From positions 1-33,188 of the forward strand of contig NZ_MUMF01000375.1 in NCBI RefSeq assembly GCF_002155905.1: DNA of 33,188 nucleotides, read 5' to 3'. Under the pieces are notes generated by a model. It made no database searches and was not told where the DNA came from. It saw nothing but the letters and a program-made list of their open reading frames with translations. Position numbers and translations under genes: made by a program. The stretch is from Streptomyces tricolor (GTDB lineage Bacteria > Actinomycetota > Actinomycetes > Streptomycetales > Streptomycetaceae). Below, one piece after another: positions 9,414 through 20,007 of this stretch. The stretch's first letter is position 1. Each line of letters opens with the position of its first letter.

Positions 9414-10774
9414 GCCCGTACCTCGCCGCTGAAGACCTCTCGATGTTCGGCCGCGACCCCTGGTGGCTGGTCGTCGTCAAGGCGGTGTTCTGCTTCGCCT
9501 TCCTCATGGTGACCGTGCTGTTCTCCATCGTCTGGGAACGCAAGGTCGTCGCCTGGATGCAGCTGCGCATCGGTCCCAACCGGCACGGCCCCTGGGGCAT
9601 GCTCCAGTCGCTCGCCGACGGCGTGAAACTGATGCTCAAGGAAGACATCATCGTCAAACGCGCGGACAAGGTGGTCTACGTCCTCGCGCCGATCGTCGCG
9701 GCCATCCCGGCCTTCATGGCGATCGCGGTGATCCCCTTCGGCCCGGCCGGCAACGAGATCTCGATCTTCGGCCACCGCACCACGATGCAGCTCACCGACC
9801 TGCCGATCGCGATGCTCTACATCCTCGCGGTCGCCTCCGTCGGCATCTACGGCATCGTGCTGGCGGGCTGGAGTTCCGGTTCCACCTACCCGCTGCTGGG
9901 CGGCCTGCGCTCCTGCGCGCAGATGATCTCGTACGAGATCGCCATGGGCGCCGCGTTCGCCTCCGTGTTCCTGTACTCGGGGTCGATGTCGACGTCCACG
10001 ATCGTGGAGCAGCAGCACGACCGCTGGTACATCCTGCTGCTGCCGGTCTCCTTCATCCTCTACATCGTCACGATGGTCGGCGAGACCAACCGCGCGCCCT
10101 TCGACATGCCGGAGTCCGAGGGCGACCTGGTCGGCGGCTTCAACACCGAGTACTCCTCGATCAAGTTCGCGATGTTCATGCTCGCCGAGTACGTGAACAT
10201 GGTGACGGTCTCGGCCGTCTCGACCACCCTGTTCCTCGGCGGCTGGCGCGCCCCCTGGCCGGTCAGCGGCTTCTGGGAGGGCGCGAACCACGGCTGGTGG
10301 CCGCTGCTCTGGTTCGTCCTCAAGGTGCAGCTGCTGCTGTTCTTCTTCATCTGGCTGCGCGGCACGCTCCCGCGGGTCCGCTACGACCAGCTGATGAAGC
10401 TCGGCTGGAAGGTCCTCATCCCGGTCTCCGTGACCTGGCTGATGCTGGTCGCGACCGTCCGCGCCCTGCGCAACGAGAACTACGACTTCGCCGACATCGC
10501 CCTCTACGTCGGCGGCGGTGTCCTCGCCCTGCTGCTGATCTCCTTCGTCGCCGACATGTTCCGCGAGAAGGCGCGGCCGGCCGAAGAGCCCGCCGACCGG
10601 CGGCCGGCCTTCGACCCGACGGCGGGCGGATTCCCCGTACCGCCGCTGCCCGGACAGGAGCTGCCGCCGGTGCCCCGGCGCCGCCCCCGCCGGGAGCGGG
10701 AGCTGATTGTCAGTGGTGGGTCGGACACTGTCAGTGACGGAACTTCGGAGGGAAAGGAGGCGTCCGATGGCTGA
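9410..10774 (+). CDS. nuoH: NADH-quinone oxidoreductase subunit H
   Basis: Membrane subunit linking the quinone chamber to the proton-pumping arm. It has 454 residues with about eight or nine transmembrane helices up to residue 385. The conserved acidic loop [19 protein letters not shown] is present, as is [10 protein letters not shown] of the first loop. After the last helix comes a Pro/Arg-rich cytosolic tail of roughly 70 residues not found in the E. coli protein. The ATG at 9410 overlaps the nuoG stop by 4 bp. The 3' end contains the ribosome binding site of nuoI and overlaps that gene by 8 bp. Confidence 0.96.
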   Translation: MSPYLAAEDLSMFGRDPWWLVVVKAVFCFAFLMVTVLFSIVWERKVVAWMQLRIGPNRHGPWGMLQSLADGVKLMLKEDIIVKRADKVVYVLAPIVAAIPAFMAIAVIPFGPAGNEISIFGHRTTMQLTDLPIAMLYILAVASVGIYGIVLAGWSSGSTYPLLGGLRSCAQMISYEIAMGAAFASVFLYSGSMSTSTIVEQQHDRWYILLLPVSFILYIVTMVGETNRAPFDMPESEGDLVGGFNTEYSSIKFAMFMLAEYVNMVTVSAVSTTLFLGGWRAPWPVSGFWEGANHGWWPLLWFVLKVQLLLFFFIWLRGTLPRVRYDQLMKLGWKVLIPVSVTWLMLVATVRALRNENYDFADIALYVGGGVLALLLISFVADMFREKARPAEEPADRRPAFDPTAGGFPVPPLPGQELPPVPRRRPRRERELIVSGGSDTVSDGTSEGKEASDG

Positions 10775-11417
10775 GGAGCCTCAGGAGACCGGGCGGACCG
10801 AGCCCGGCTTCCAGAACCCGGTGGCCGGCTTCGGCGTGACCTTCAAGGCCATGTTCAAGAAGCGGCTGACCGAGCAGTACCCGGAGCAGAAGAAGACCAC
10901 GGCTCCGCGGTTCCACGGACGGCACCAGCTCAACCGCCATCCGGACGGCCTGGAGAAGTGCGTCGGCTGCGAGCTGTGCGCCTGGGCCTGCCCCGCCGAC
11001 GCCATCTACGTGGAGGGCGCCGACAACACCGACGAGGAACGCTACTCGCCGGGCGAGCGGTACGGCCGCGTCTACCAGATCAACTACGCCCGCTGCATCC
11101 TGTGCGGGCTGTGCATCGAGGCGTGCCCCACGCGCGCGCTGACGATGACGAACGAGTTCGAACTGGCCGACTCCAGCCGCGCCAACCTCATCTACACCAA
11201 GGAGCAGCTGCTCGCCGGCCTCGAAGAGGGCATGGTCGACACGCCGCACGCGATCTTCCCGGGGACGGACGAACAGGACTACTACCGCGGCCTGGTGACG
11301 CAGGCCGCGCCCGGCACCGTCCGCCAGGTCGCCGTCTCCAAGGGAGAGGTCCCGCAGGAGGCCGCGTCCACGTTCGGCGAGGACGAGCCGGCCTCCGAGA
11401 AGGTGATCGGTCGATGA
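10767..11417 (+). CDS. nuoI: NADH-quinone oxidoreductase subunit I (two 4Fe-4S)
   Basis: Ferredoxin-like subunit holding clusters N6a and N6b, between NuoG and NuoB. It has 216 residues. The two 8-Cys-ferredoxin motifs are [12 protein letters not shown] (Cys65, 68, 71, 75) and [12 protein letters not shown] (Cys110, 113, 116, 120). The ATG at 10767 is chosen because AAAGGAGG, a near-perfect Shine-Dalgarno, is 6 nt upstream; the frame opens earlier inside nuoH but without family similarity. The tail after residue 140 is longer than in the minimal family. Confidence 0.96.
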   Translation: MAEEPQETGRTEPGFQNPVAGFGVTFKAMFKKRLTEQYPEQKKTTAPRFHGRHQLNRHPDGLEKCVGCELCAWACPADAIYVEGADNTDEERYSPGERYGRVYQINYARCILCGLCIEACPTRALTMTNEFELADSSRANLIYTKEQLLAGLEEGMVDTPHAIFPGTDEQDYYRGLVTQAAPGTVRQVAVSKGEVPQEAASTFGEDEPASEKVIGR

Positions 11418-12259
11418 GCGCACAGCACCTCGCCGCCTACACCACCTCCACCGGGGAGGCCTTCCAGTTCTGGGTCCTCGGCACGATCGCGGTGATCGGC
11501 GCCCTGTGCACCGTCTTCATGAAGAAGGCCGTGCACAGCGCGCTCTGCCTCGCCGGCACCATGATCGTCCTGGCGGTGTTCTACCTCGCCAACGGCGCCT
11601 ACTTCCTCGGGATCGTGCAGATCGTCGTCTACACCGGCGCGATCATGATGCTGTTCCTGTTCGTGGTGATGCTCGTCGGCGTCACGGCCGCGGACTCCCT
11701 GAAGGAGACCATCAAGGGCCAGCGCTGGCTGGCCCTTCTGTGTGGCGTCGGCTTCGGTGTCCTGCTGTTCGCCGGCATCGGCAACGCCGCCCTGACGGAG
11801 TTCAACGGCACCGGCCAGGCGAACGCCAACGGCAACGTGGAGGGCCTGGCGGCCCTCATCTTCACCAAGTACGTCTTCGCCTTCGAGGTCACCGGCGCGC
11901 TGCTGATCACGGCCGCCGTCGGCGCCATGGTGCTCACCCACCGCGAGCGCACCGAGCGCGCCAGGACCCAGCGCGAGCTGTCCGAGCAGCGCATCCGCGA
12001 GGGGTCGTACATCCCGCCGCTGCCCGCGCCCGGTGTCTACGCCCGGCACAACGCCGTGGACATCGCGGGCCTGCTGCCCGACGGCACCCCGTCCGAGCTG
12101 ACCGTCAACAAGACGCTGCGCGAACGCGGCCAGATCCGGGACGTGTCCACGGAGGCGCTCAACGACCTGCGGGCGCTGGAGCAGCGCGCGGAGGAGCGCC
12201 TGGAGCGCAGGCCGATCGCGCCGGAGACGTTCAAGCGGACCGAGGAGGCGTCGAAGTGA
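11414..12259 (+). CDS. nuoJ: NADH-quinone oxidoreductase subunit J
   Basis: Membrane subunit beside NuoA, K and H at the start of the proton pathway. It has 281 residues against about 184 in E. coli. Five predicted helices lie in residues 15-180, including the conserved region [20 protein letters not shown]. The remaining roughly 100 residues are a charged, Arg/Glu-rich cytosolic tail with predicted coiled-coil character near the end. The ATG at 11414 overlaps the nuoI stop (ATGA). The 3' end supplies the GGAGG of nuoK. Confidence 0.95.
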   Translation: MSAQHLAAYTTSTGEAFQFWVLGTIAVIGALCTVFMKKAVHSALCLAGTMIVLAVFYLANGAYFLGIVQIVVYTGAIMMLFLFVVMLVGVTAADSLKETIKGQRWLALLCGVGFGVLLFAGIGNAALTEFNGTGQANANGNVEGLAALIFTKYVFAFEVTGALLITAAVGAMVLTHRERTERARTQRELSEQRIREGSYIPPLPAPGVYARHNAVDIAGLLPDGTPSELTVNKTLRERGQIRDVSTEALNDLRALEQRAEERLERRPIAPETFKRTEEASK

Positions 12260-12555
12260 ACCCGGTCAACTACCTCTACCTCGCCGCCCTGTTGTTCACG
12301 ATCGGCGCGACCGGCGTCCTGATCCGGCGCAACGCCATCGTGGTCTTCATGTGCATCGAGCTGATGCTGAACGCCTGCAACCTCGCGTTCGTCGCCTTCT
12401 CCCGGATGCACGGCAACCTCGACGGCCAGATCATCGCCTTCTTCACGATGGTCGTCGCCGCCGCGGAGGTCGTGGTGGGCCTCGCGATCATCGTGTCGCT
12501 GTTCCGCACCCGCCACTCGGCCTCGGTCGACGACGCCAGCCTGATGAAGCTGTAA
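12256..12555 (+). CDS. nuoK: NADH-quinone oxidoreductase subunit K
   Basis: Small three-helix membrane subunit related to MrpC antiporter subunits. It has 99 residues, the usual length. The two membrane-buried glutamates needed for proton transfer are present: Glu35 in [11 protein letters not shown] and Glu71 in [11 protein letters not shown]. The GTG at 12256 overlaps the nuoJ stop by 4 bp, with GAGGAGG upstream in nuoJ. Confidence 0.97.
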   Translation: MNPVNYLYLAALLFTIGATGVLIRRNAIVVFMCIELMLNACNLAFVAFSRMHGNLDGQIIAFFTMVVAAAEVVVGLAIIVSLFRTRHSASVDDASLMKL

Positions 12556-12570
12556 GGGGTCGGAAGAATC

Positions 12571-14517
12571 GTGGAGAACCTGATCGCGCCGCTCATCGCG
12601 GCGCCCCTGCTCGGAGCGGCCGTCCTGCTGGTCGGCGGCCGGCGCCTGGACCGCGTCGGCCACTGGATCGGCACGCTGCTGTCGGCCGTCTCCTTCGTGC
12701 TCGGCCTGCTCCTCTTCGCCGACCTGCTCGGCAGGGAGGCCGAACATCGCACCCTGACCCAGCACCTGTTCAGCTGGGTCCCGGTGGCCGGCTTCCAGGC
12801 GGACGTCACCTTCCGCCTCGACCAGCTGTCCATGACGTTCGTCCTGCTCATCACGGGCGTCGGCTCGCTGATCCACCTGTACTCGGTCGGGTACATGGAG
12901 CACGACGAGCGGCGCCGCCGCTTCTTCGGCTACCTGAACCTGTTCCTCGCGGCGATGCTGCTGCTCGTCCTCGCCGACAACTACCTGCTGCTGTACGTCG
13001 GCTGGGAGGGCGTCGGCCTCGCCTCGTACCTGCTGATCGGCTTCTGGCAGCACAAGCCCAGCGCCGCCACCGCCGCGAAGAAGGCCTTCCTGGTCAACCG
13101 CGTCGGCGACATGGGCCTGTCGATCGCGATCATGCTGATGTTCACCACCTTCGGCAGCTTCGCCTTCGGCCCGGTCCTCGCGAGCACCGGCGACACCTCC
13201 GAGGGCAAGCTCACCGCGATCGGCCTGATGCTGCTCCTCGCCGCCTGCGGCAAGTCCGCCCAGGTGCCGCTCCAGTCCTGGCTCGGGGACGCCATGGAGG
13301 GCCCGACCCCGGTCTCCGCCCTCATCCACGCGGCGACCATGGTCACCGCGGGCGTCTACCTGATCGTCCGCTCCGGCGCCATCTTCAACGCCGCCCCCGA
13401 CGCCCAGCTGGCCGTCACCGTCGTCGGCGCGGTCACGCTCCTGTTCGGTGCGATCGTCGGTTGCGCCAAGGACGACATCAAGAAGGCGCTGGCCGGCTCC
13501 ACCATGTCGCAGATCGGCTACATGGTCCTCGCCGCCGGCCTCGGCCCCATCGGCTACGTCTTCGCGATCATGCACCTGGTGACGCACGGCTTCTTCAAGG
13601 CCGGCCTGTTCCTCGGCGCCGGTTCGGTGATGCACGGCATGAACGACGAGGTCGACATGCGCCGCTACGGCGGCCTGCGGAAGTACATGCCGGTCACGTT
13701 CGTCACCTTCGGCCTCGGCTACCTCGCCATCATCGGTTTCCCGGGCCTGTCCGGCTTCTTCTCCAAGGACAAGATCATCGAGGCGGCGTTCGCCAAGGGC
13801 GGCACCGAGGGCTGGATCCTCGGCGGCGCGGCCCTGCTGGGCGCGGCCATCACCGCCTTCTACATGACCCGCGTGATGCTGATGACGTTCTTCGGAGAGG
13901 AACGGTGGCGCCACGCCCCGACCCCGTCCCCGGCCGAGCCCGACGTGGAGCCCGCCGCCGAGACCCGCGGCGAGCACGCCGAGCCGCACCCGCACGAGTC
14001 CCCGAAGGTCATGACGATCCCGATGATCGTGCTGGCCGTCGGCTCCGTCCTCGGCGGTGGCTTCTTCAGCATCGGCGACCGCTTCCTCCACTGGCTGGAG
14101 CCGGTCACCGGGCACGACCACGGGGACTCGCCGCTCAGCGCCGGGGTGATCACCGGGGCCACCATGGTCTGCCTGGTCATCGGTGTCGCCGTCGCCTGGG
14201 CGCAGTACGGCCGCAGGCCCGTCCCGTCGGTCGCCCCGCGCGGCTCGCTGCTCACCCGCGCGGCCCGCCGCGACCTGCTCCAGGACGACTTCAACCATGT
14301 GGTCCTGGTGCGCGGCGGCGAGCACCTCACGCGCTCCCTGGTGTACGTCGACCACACCCTGGTCGACGGCGTCGTCAACGGCACGGCGGCCGGCTTCGGC
14401 GGCCTGTCCGGACGGATGCGCCGGCTCCAGAACGGCTTCGCCCGCTCCTACGCGGTCTCGATGTTCGGCGGTGCGGCACTCCTGGTCGCCGCGACCCTGC
14501 TGATGAGGGCGGTCTGA
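12571..14517 (+). CDS. nuoL: NADH-quinone oxidoreductase subunit L (antiporter-like)
   Basis: Distal proton-pumping subunit with the long lateral helix. It has 648 residues and about 16 helices. Key charged residues are Glu146 ([13 protein letters not shown]), Lys228 ([15 protein letters not shown]) and Lys399 ([10 protein letters not shown]). A hydrophilic Pro/Glu/His-rich loop at about 444-480 is inserted before a late helix. It starts at a GTG 15 nt after nuoK with only a weak ribosome binding site (AAGGGG, GGAAGA), the loosest junction among the late genes. Confidence 0.96.
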   Translation: MENLIAPLIAAPLLGAAVLLVGGRRLDRVGHWIGTLLSAVSFVLGLLLFADLLGREAEHRTLTQHLFSWVPVAGFQADVTFRLDQLSMTFVLLITGVGSLIHLYSVGYMEHDERRRRFFGYLNLFLAAMLLLVLADNYLLLYVGWEGVGLASYLLIGFWQHKPSAATAAKKAFLVNRVGDMGLSIAIMLMFTTFGSFAFGPVLASTGDTSEGKLTAIGLMLLLAACGKSAQVPLQSWLGDAMEGPTPVSALIHAATMVTAGVYLIVRSGAIFNAAPDAQLAVTVVGAVTLLFGAIVGCAKDDIKKALAGSTMSQIGYMVLAAGLGPIGYVFAIMHLVTHGFFKAGLFLGAGSVMHGMNDEVDMRRYGGLRKYMPVTFVTFGLGYLAIIGFPGLSGFFSKDKIIEAAFAKGGTEGWILGGAALLGAAITAFYMTRVMLMTFFGEERWRHAPTPSPAEPDVEPAAETRGEHAEPHPHESPKVMTIPMIVLAVGSVLGGGFFSIGDRFLHWLEPVTGHDHGDSPLSAGVITGATMVCLVIGVAVAWAQYGRRPVPSVAPRGSLLTRAARRDLLQDDFNHVVLVRGGEHLTRSLVYVDHTLVDGVVNGTAAGFGGLSGRMRRLQNGFARSYAVSMFGGAALLVAATLLMRAV

Positions 14518-14522
14518 TACCG

Positions 14523-16094
14523 ATGTCCTTTCCTCTGCTGACAGCGACGGCGGCGCTCCCGGCGCTCGGGGCCGTCGCCACGGCCGCCGTACCGGCCGCC
14601 CGGCGCACCGCCGCCAAATGGCTGGCGCTGGTCGTCTCGCTCGCCACGCTCGCCCTGGCGGTCACCGTCCTGCTCCGCTTCGACCCGGACGGCGACCGTT
14701 ACCAGCTCACCGAGTCGCACGCCTGGATCAAGGACTTCGGGGTCAGGTACGAGCTGGGCGTCGACGGCATCGCGGTCGCGCTGATCGCGCTGACCGCCGT
14801 ACTGATCCCGTTCATCATCCTCGCGGGCTGGCACGACGCCGACCCGCTGGAGACCGGCAGCCGCCGCTGGCGGCCCACCCAGGGCTTCTTCGCGCTGATC
14901 CTGGCCGTCGAGGCGATGGTGATCATCTCCTTCGAGGCCACGGACGTCTTCCTCTTCTACATCTTCTTCGAGGCCATGCTCATCCCGATGTACTTCCTCA
15001 TCGGCGGCTTCGGAGACCGTGCCCACGAGCACGGCGAGGAGACGGCGGCCACCCAGCGGTCGTACGCGGCGGTGAAGTTCCTGCTCTACAACCTGGCCGG
15101 CGGTCTGATCATGCTGGCCGCGGTGATCGGCCTCTACGTGGTCGCCGGGAACTTCTCGCTCACGCAGATCGCCGAGGCCCGCGCCGACGGCTCGCTGCAG
15201 ATGGCGACCAGTACCGAACGCTGGCTGTTCCTCGGCTTCTTCTTCGCCTTCGCGGTGAAGGCGCCGCTGTGGCCGCTGCACACCTGGCTGCCCAACGCCA
15301 TGCAGGAGTCCACCGCCCCGGTCGCCGTGCTCATCACCGCGGTCGTCGACAAGGTGGGCACGTTCGCGATGCTCCGCTTCTGCCTCCAGCTGTTCCCGGA
15401 GGCCAGCACGTGGGCGACGCCCGTGATCCTCGTCCTGGCCCTGATCAGCATCGTCTACGGCGCGCTGCTCGCCGTCGGCCAGCGGGACATCAAACGCCTG
15501 GTGGCGTACGCGTCGATCTCGCACTTCGGCTTCATCATCATGGGCATCTTCGCGATGACCAGCCAGGGCCAGTCCGGTGCCACGCTCTACATGGTCAACC
15601 ACGGCATCTCCACCGCCGCGCTGATGCTGGTCGCCGGCTTCCTCATCTCCCGGCGCGGCTCGCGGCTCATCGCCGACTACGGAGGCGTGCAGAAGGTCGC
15701 CCCGGTGCTCGCCGGCACATTCCTGATCGGCGGCCTCGCCACCCTCTCGCTGCCCGGACTGGCCCCGTTCGTCAGCGAGTTCCTCGTCCTGGTCGGCACG
15801 TTCGCGCGCTACCCGGTGATCGGCATCATCGCCACCTTCGGCATCGTCCTCGCCGCGCTGTACACCCTCGTCCTGTACCAGCGGACGATGACCGGCCCGG
15901 TGAAGCCGGAGGTCTCCGCGATGCCCGACCTCCGCGTGCGCGAGCTGGTCGTCGTCGCCCCGCTGATCGCGCTGCTGATCGTCCTGGGCGTCTATCCGAA
16001 GCCCGTCACGGACATCGTGAACCCGGCGGTCCAGCAGACCATGTCCGACGTACACAAGAAGGACCCCAAGCCCGAGGTGGAGGCGGCCAAGTGA
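14523..16094 (+). CDS. nuoM: NADH-quinone oxidoreductase subunit M (antiporter-like)
   Basis: Second antiporter-like proton-pumping subunit. It has 523 residues and about 14 helices. The expected charged residues are Glu150 (YIFFEAMLIPMYFLIG), Lys246 (AFAVKAPLWPLHTWL) and Glu419 (PFVSEFLVLVG). The ATG at 14523 is 5 nt after the nuoL stop, with a weak GAGGGCGG upstream, so re-initiation by ribosomes leaving nuoL is plausible. A longer open frame upstream is the shadow of nuoL. Confidence 0.96.
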   Translation: MSFPLLTATAALPALGAVATAAVPAARRTAAKWLALVVSLATLALAVTVLLRFDPDGDRYQLTESHAWIKDFGVRYELGVDGIAVALIALTAVLIPFIILAGWHDADPLETGSRRWRPTQGFFALILAVEAMVIISFEATDVFLFYIFFEAMLIPMYFLIGGFGDRAHEHGEETAATQRSYAAVKFLLYNLAGGLIMLAAVIGLYVVAGNFSLTQIAEARADGSLQMATSTERWLFLGFFFAFAVKAPLWPLHTWLPNAMQESTAPVAVLITAVVDKVGTFAMLRFCLQLFPEASTWATPVILVLALISIVYGALLAVGQRDIKRLVAYASISHFGFIIMGIFAMTSQGQSGATLYMVNHGISTAALMLVAGFLISRRGSRLIADYGGVQKVAPVLAGTFLIGGLATLSLPGLAPFVSEFLVLVGTFARYPVIGIIATFGIVLAALYTLVLYQRTMTGPVKPEVSAMPDLRVRELVVVAPLIALLIVLGVYPKPVTDIVNPAVQQTMSDVHKKDPKPEVEAAK

Positions 16095-17740
16095 GCGCAG
16101 CAGCCGTCCACAGCCTGTGGACAACAGCGGCCGATCCGATCTCGAAGATCGACGCGCCGAAAATCGAATACGGACAATTGTCGCCGACGCTGATCGTCAT
16201 CGGCGCAGCGCTGGTCGGGGTGCTCATCGAGGCGTTCGTGCCGCGCAGGTCCCGCTACTACGCGCAGGTCTTCGTGTCCGTCGTGGCCCTGTGCGCCGCG
16301 TTCGCCGCGGTCGTGGCACTCGCGGCCGACGGGTACGGCACCACCAAGGCGCGCATCGCGGCCATGGGCGCGCTCGCGGTCGACGGCCCGGCCCTCTTCC
16401 TGCAGGGCACCATCCTGCTGGCCGGCCTGGTCGGCCTGTTCACCTTCGCCGAGCGGCGCCTGGACCCGGCGGCGCACGGCAACCGGGTCGACTCCTTCGC
16501 CGCGCAGGCCGCCTCCGTGCCCGGCAGCGACAGCGAGAAGGCCGCCGTGAAGGCGGGCTTCACCACCACCGAGGTCTTCCCGCTGCTGCTCTTCGCGGTC
16601 GGCGGCATGCTGATGTTCCCGTCGGCGAACGACCTGCTGACCCTGTTCGTGGCCCTGGAGGTCTTCTCCCTCCCGCTGTACCTGCTGTGCGCGCTGGCCC
16701 GCCGCAAGCGGCTGATGTCGCAGGAGGCCGCGGTCAAGTACTTCCTGCTGGGCGCGTTCGCCTCCGCGTTCACCCTGTTCGGCATCGCGCTGCTGTACGG
16801 CTACGCGGGCTCGCTGTCGTACGGGCGCATCGCCCAGGTCGTCGACGGCACCGCCACCGACGTCGACCCGGCCCTCGCCAACACCATGGGCAACGACGCG
16901 CTGCTGCTGGTCGGCGGCGCCATGCTGCTGATGGGCCTGCTGTTCAAGGTGGGCGCGGTGCCGTTCCACATGTGGACGCCCGACGTCTACCAGGGCGCGC
17001 CGACCCCGGTGACCGGCTTCATGGCGGCGGCGACGAAGGTGGCCGCGTTCGGCGCGCTGCTGCGCCTGCTGTACGTCGTCCTGCCCGGGCTGCGCTGGGA
17101 CTGGCGGCCGGTGATGTGGGCCGTCGCGATCATCACCATGCTGGGCGGTGCGATCGTCGCCATCACCCAGACCGACATCAAGCGGCTGCTGGCGTACTCG
17201 TCCATCGCGCACGCCGGCTTCATCCTCGCGGGTGTCATCGCCACGTCGAAGGACGGCGTCTCGTCCGTCCTCTTCTACCTGGCGGGCTACTCGTTCGTCA
17301 CGATCGGCGCCTTCGCCGTGGTCACGCTGGTGCGTGACGCGGGCGGCGAGGCCACCCACCTGTCCAAGTGGGCGGGCCTGGGCCGGCGCTCGCCGCTGGT
17401 GGCGGCCGTGTTCGCGGTGTTCCTGCTGGCCTTCGCCGGCATCCCGCTGACCTCCGGGTTCGCCGGGAAGTTCGCCGTGTTCAAGGCGGCGGCGGACGGC
17501 GGCGCGGTCCCGCTGGTCGTGGTCGGTGTGATCTCCTCGGCCATCGCGGCGTTCTTCTACATCCGCGTGATCGTCCTGATGTTCTTCAGCGAGCCGCGGC
17601 CGGAGGGCCCGACCGTGGCCGTCCCGTCCCCGCTGACCATGCTCGCGATCGGCGTGGGCGTGGCGGTGACACTGGTGCTGGGCGTGGCCCCGCAGTACTT
17701 CCTGGACCTGGCGAACCAGGCGGGAGTGTTCGTGCGCTGA
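16091..17740 (+). CDS. nuoN: NADH-quinone oxidoreductase subunit N (antiporter-like)
   Basis: Third antiporter-like subunit and last gene of the operon. It has 549 residues, longer than E. coli NuoN (about 485) because of an N-terminal extension of some 28 residues and a hydrophilic loop near 122-158. Conserved charges are Glu190 ([14 protein letters not shown]) and Lys286 ([15 protein letters not shown]). The GTG at 16091 overlaps the nuoM stop (GTGA) and has GGAGG 7 nt upstream. Its first codons contain a short inverted repeat resembling DnaA boxes. A strong terminator follows 18 bp after the stop. Confidence 0.96.
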   Translation: MSAAAVHSLWTTAADPISKIDAPKIEYGQLSPTLIVIGAALVGVLIEAFVPRRSRYYAQVFVSVVALCAAFAAVVALAADGYGTTKARIAAMGALAVDGPALFLQGTILLAGLVGLFTFAERRLDPAAHGNRVDSFAAQAASVPGSDSEKAAVKAGFTTTEVFPLLLFAVGGMLMFPSANDLLTLFVALEVFSLPLYLLCALARRKRLMSQEAAVKYFLLGAFASAFTLFGIALLYGYAGSLSYGRIAQVVDGTATDVDPALANTMGNDALLLVGGAMLLMGLLFKVGAVPFHMWTPDVYQGAPTPVTGFMAAATKVAAFGALLRLLYVVLPGLRWDWRPVMWAVAIITMLGGAIVAITQTDIKRLLAYSSIAHAGFILAGVIATSKDGVSSVLFYLAGYSFVTIGAFAVVTLVRDAGGEATHLSKWAGLGRRSPLVAAVFAVFLLAFAGIPLTSGFAGKFAVFKAAADGGAVPLVVVGVISSAIAAFFYIRVIVLMFFSEPRPEGPTVAVPSPLTMLAIGVGVAVTLVLGVAPQYFLDLANQAGVFVR

Positions 17741-17758
17741 CGCTCCGCTCGCACCTGC

Positions 17759-17795
17759 CGCTGCCCGGCACCCTGAGCGAGGGTGCCGGGCAGCG
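17759..17795 (+). terminator. Intrinsic-type terminator of the nuo operon
   Basis: A 16-bp perfect stem (17759-17774 with 17780-17795) around the 5-nt loop GAGCG, starting 18 bp past the nuoN stop. It lacks a U tract, as is usual for actinobacterial hairpin terminators. It separates nuo from recQ. Confidence 0.85.
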
Positions 17796-17913
17796 CCATG
17801 TGTCCGTGGTCACCGATGTCCGGTCGCGGCGCGTCTTGATCCGCACGTGCACCGCGGCCCGGCCGTTCCCGACCGAACCTGTGGATAACTCCGAGGCTGT
17901 CGGTCCGGACCCC

Positions 17914-17919
17914 TATGGT
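17914..17919 (+). promoter_or_regulatory. Possible recQ -10 element
   Basis: TATGGT fits TANNNT and would place the start of transcription near 17926, about 45 nt before the recQ ATG. No good -35 is seen. TGTGGATAA at 17880-17888, which reads TTATCCACA on the other strand (a DnaA-box word), lies 25 bp upstream. Confidence 0.3.
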
Positions 17920-17970
17920 GGATGCAGCGGTCGAGAGACGACACACGGGGGACCGACGGGGGACAGGACG

Positions 17971-19989
17971 ATGGGCGTGACGGGCGGGATCAGCGAGATG
18001 GCACAGGTGACCGAGGGGCCGGGCACGGCCGGCAGCGAGGCGCTGGCCACGCTGCACCGGGTCTTCGGATACGACGCCTTCCGGGGCGAGCAGCAGGCGA
18101 TCATCGAGCATGTGGTGGCGGGCGGCGACGCCGTCGTCCTCATGCCGACCGGCGGCGGCAAGTCGCTCTGCTACCAGATCCCGGCCCTGGTCCGGCCCGG
18201 CACCGGCGTGGTGATCTCGCCGCTGATCGCCCTCATGCAGGACCAGGTGGACGCCCTGCGGGCCCTCGGCGTCCGCGCCGGCTTCATCAACTCCACGCAG
18301 GACTTCGACGAGCGGCGCGTGATGGAGGCCGAGTTCCTCGCCGGCGAGCTGGACCTGCTCTACCTGGCGCCGGAGCGGCTGCGCCTGGACGCCACGCTGG
18401 ACCTGCTCTCCCGCGGCAAGATCTCCGTCTTCGCGATCGACGAGGCGCACTGCGTGTCCCAGTGGGGCCACGACTTCCGCCCCGACTACCTCGCCCTGTC
18501 CCTGCTCGGCGAGCGCTGGCCGGACGTCCCGCGGATCGCCCTCACCGCCACGGCCACCCGCGCCACCCACCAGGAGATCACCCAGCGGCTGCACCTGCCG
18601 ACGGCCCGGCACTTCGTCGCCAGCTTCGACCGGCCCAACATCCAGTACCGGATCGTGCCCAAGGCCGACCCCAGGAAGCAGCTGCTCGCCTTCCTCCGGG
18701 AGGAGCACGCGGGCGACGCCGGCATCGTCTACTGCCTCTCGCGGAACTCGGTGGAGCGCACGGCGGAGTTCCTGACCGCCAACGGCATCGCGGCCGTGCC
18801 GTACCACGCGGGCCTTGACGCGGCCACGCGCGCGGCACACCAGTCCCGGTTCCTGCGCGAGGACGGCCTGGTCGTGGTCGCGACGATCGCCTTCGGCATG
18901 GGCATCGACAAGCCGGACGTCCGCTTCGTCGCCCACCTGGACCTGCCCAAGTCGATCGAGGGCTACTACCAGGAGACGGGCCGGGCGGGCCGCGACGGCC
19001 TGCCGTCCACGGCGTGGATGGCGTACGGCCTGAACGACGTCATACAGCAGCGCAAGCTCATCCAGTCCGGCGAGGGCGACGAGGCGTTCCGCCGCCGGGC
19101 CGCCGCCCACCTCGACGCGATGCTGGCGCTGTGCGAGACCGCACAGTGCCGCCGCGGCCAGCTGCTCGCCTACTTCGGCCAGGACGCCGACGCCGCGGGC
19201 TGCGGCAACTGCGACACCTGCCTCACCCCGCCCGAGACCTGGGACGGCACGATCGCCGCGCAGAAGGTGCTGTCCACGGTGGTGCGGCTGCAACGGGAGC
19301 GCGGTCAGAAGTTCGGCGCGATGCAGATCGTCGACATCCTGCTCGGCAAGCGCACCGCCAAGGTGATCCAGTTCGACCACGACCAGCTGTCCGTCTTCGG
19401 CATCGGCCAGGACCTCGGCGAGGGCGAGTGGCGGGGCGTCATCCGGCAGCTGCTGGCCCAGGGACTCCTCGCGGTCGAGGGGGAGTACGGCACGCTGGTC
19501 CTCACCGAGGCGAGCGGCTCGGTGCTGCGGCGGGAGCGCGAGGTGCCGCTGCGCAAGGAGCCGAAGAAGCCGACCGCGTCCCGGTCGCGGTCCGCCGGCG
19601 CCTCCGGGGGCGAGGGCAAGGCCAAGGCCGCCGCGGCCGAGCTGCCCGACGCGCTGCTCCCCGCCTTCGAGGCGCTGCGGGCCTGGCGCGCCGAGCAGGC
19701 CAGGGAACAGGGCGTCCCGGCGTACGTCATCTTCCACGACGCCACCCTGCGGGAGATCGTGACCCGGTGGCCCGGTTCGGTGCGGGAACTGGGCACGGTG
19801 AGCGGCGTCGGTGAGAAGAAGCTCGCGACGTACGGGGAGGGCGTGCTCCAGGTGCTGGCCTCCCTGGGCGATTCGGCCCCGGCCGCCGACCACGCCCCGG
19901 CCGCCACCGGCACCCCGGCCGCCACCGACGCGCCGGACCCCGACTGGCCCGAGCCGGCGGACGAGCCGGAGCCGGACGACTGGATATAG
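17971..19989 (+). CDS. recQ: RecQ family ATP-dependent DNA helicase
   Basis: A 3'-5' superfamily 2 helicase that unwinds recombination and replication intermediates. It has 672 residues. Walker A PTGGGKS is at 59-65, the DEAH box at 157-160 ([18 protein letters not shown]), motif III LTATAT at 191-196, and motif [14 protein letters not shown] at 332-343. Zinc ligands Cys393, 411, 414 and 417 are followed by a winged-helix region and, after a basic Ser/Lys/Ala linker (about 525-557), an HRDC domain (about 560-635). The last 35 residues are an acidic Pro/Ala tail. The ATG at 17971 follows GGGGACAGG; an ATG at 17998 is the alternative. It is monocistronic and ends 18 bp from the convergent M56 gene. 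Confidence 0.95.
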   Translation: MGVTGGISEMAQVTEGPGTAGSEALATLHRVFGYDAFRGEQQAIIEHVVAGGDAVVLMPTGGGKSLCYQIPALVRPGTGVVISPLIALMQDQVDALRALGVRAGFINSTQDFDERRVMEAEFLAGELDLLYLAPERLRLDATLDLLSRGKISVFAIDEAHCVSQWGHDFRPDYLALSLLGERWPDVPRIALTATATRATHQEITQRLHLPTARHFVASFDRPNIQYRIVPKADPRKQLLAFLREEHAGDAGIVYCLSRNSVERTAEFLTANGIAAVPYHAGLDAATRAAHQSRFLREDGLVVVATIAFGMGIDKPDVRFVAHLDLPKSIEGYYQETGRAGRDGLPSTAWMAYGLNDVIQQRKLIQSGEGDEAFRRRAAAHLDAMLALCETAQCRRGQLLAYFGQDADAAGCGNCDTCLTPPETWDGTIAAQKVLSTVVRLQRERGQKFGAMQIVDILLGKRTAKVIQFDHDQLSVFGIGQDLGEGEWRGVIRQLLAQGLLAVEGEYGTLVLTEASGSVLRREREVPLRKEPKKPTASRSRSAGASGGEGKAKAAAAELPDALLPAFEALRAWRAEQAREQGVPAYVIFHDATLREIVTRWPGSVRELGTVSGVGEKKLATYGEGVLQVLASLGDSAPAADHAPAATGTPAATDAPDPDWPEPADEPEPDDWI

Positions 19990-20007
19990 CCCGCCGGCCC
20001 CGGACGC

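Noticed and set aside
16106..17888. DnaA-box-like words as a replication origin
   Set aside because: Only three scattered words, in or beside ordinary genes, with no dnaA/dnaN genes or box cluster; reported only as a minor observation.
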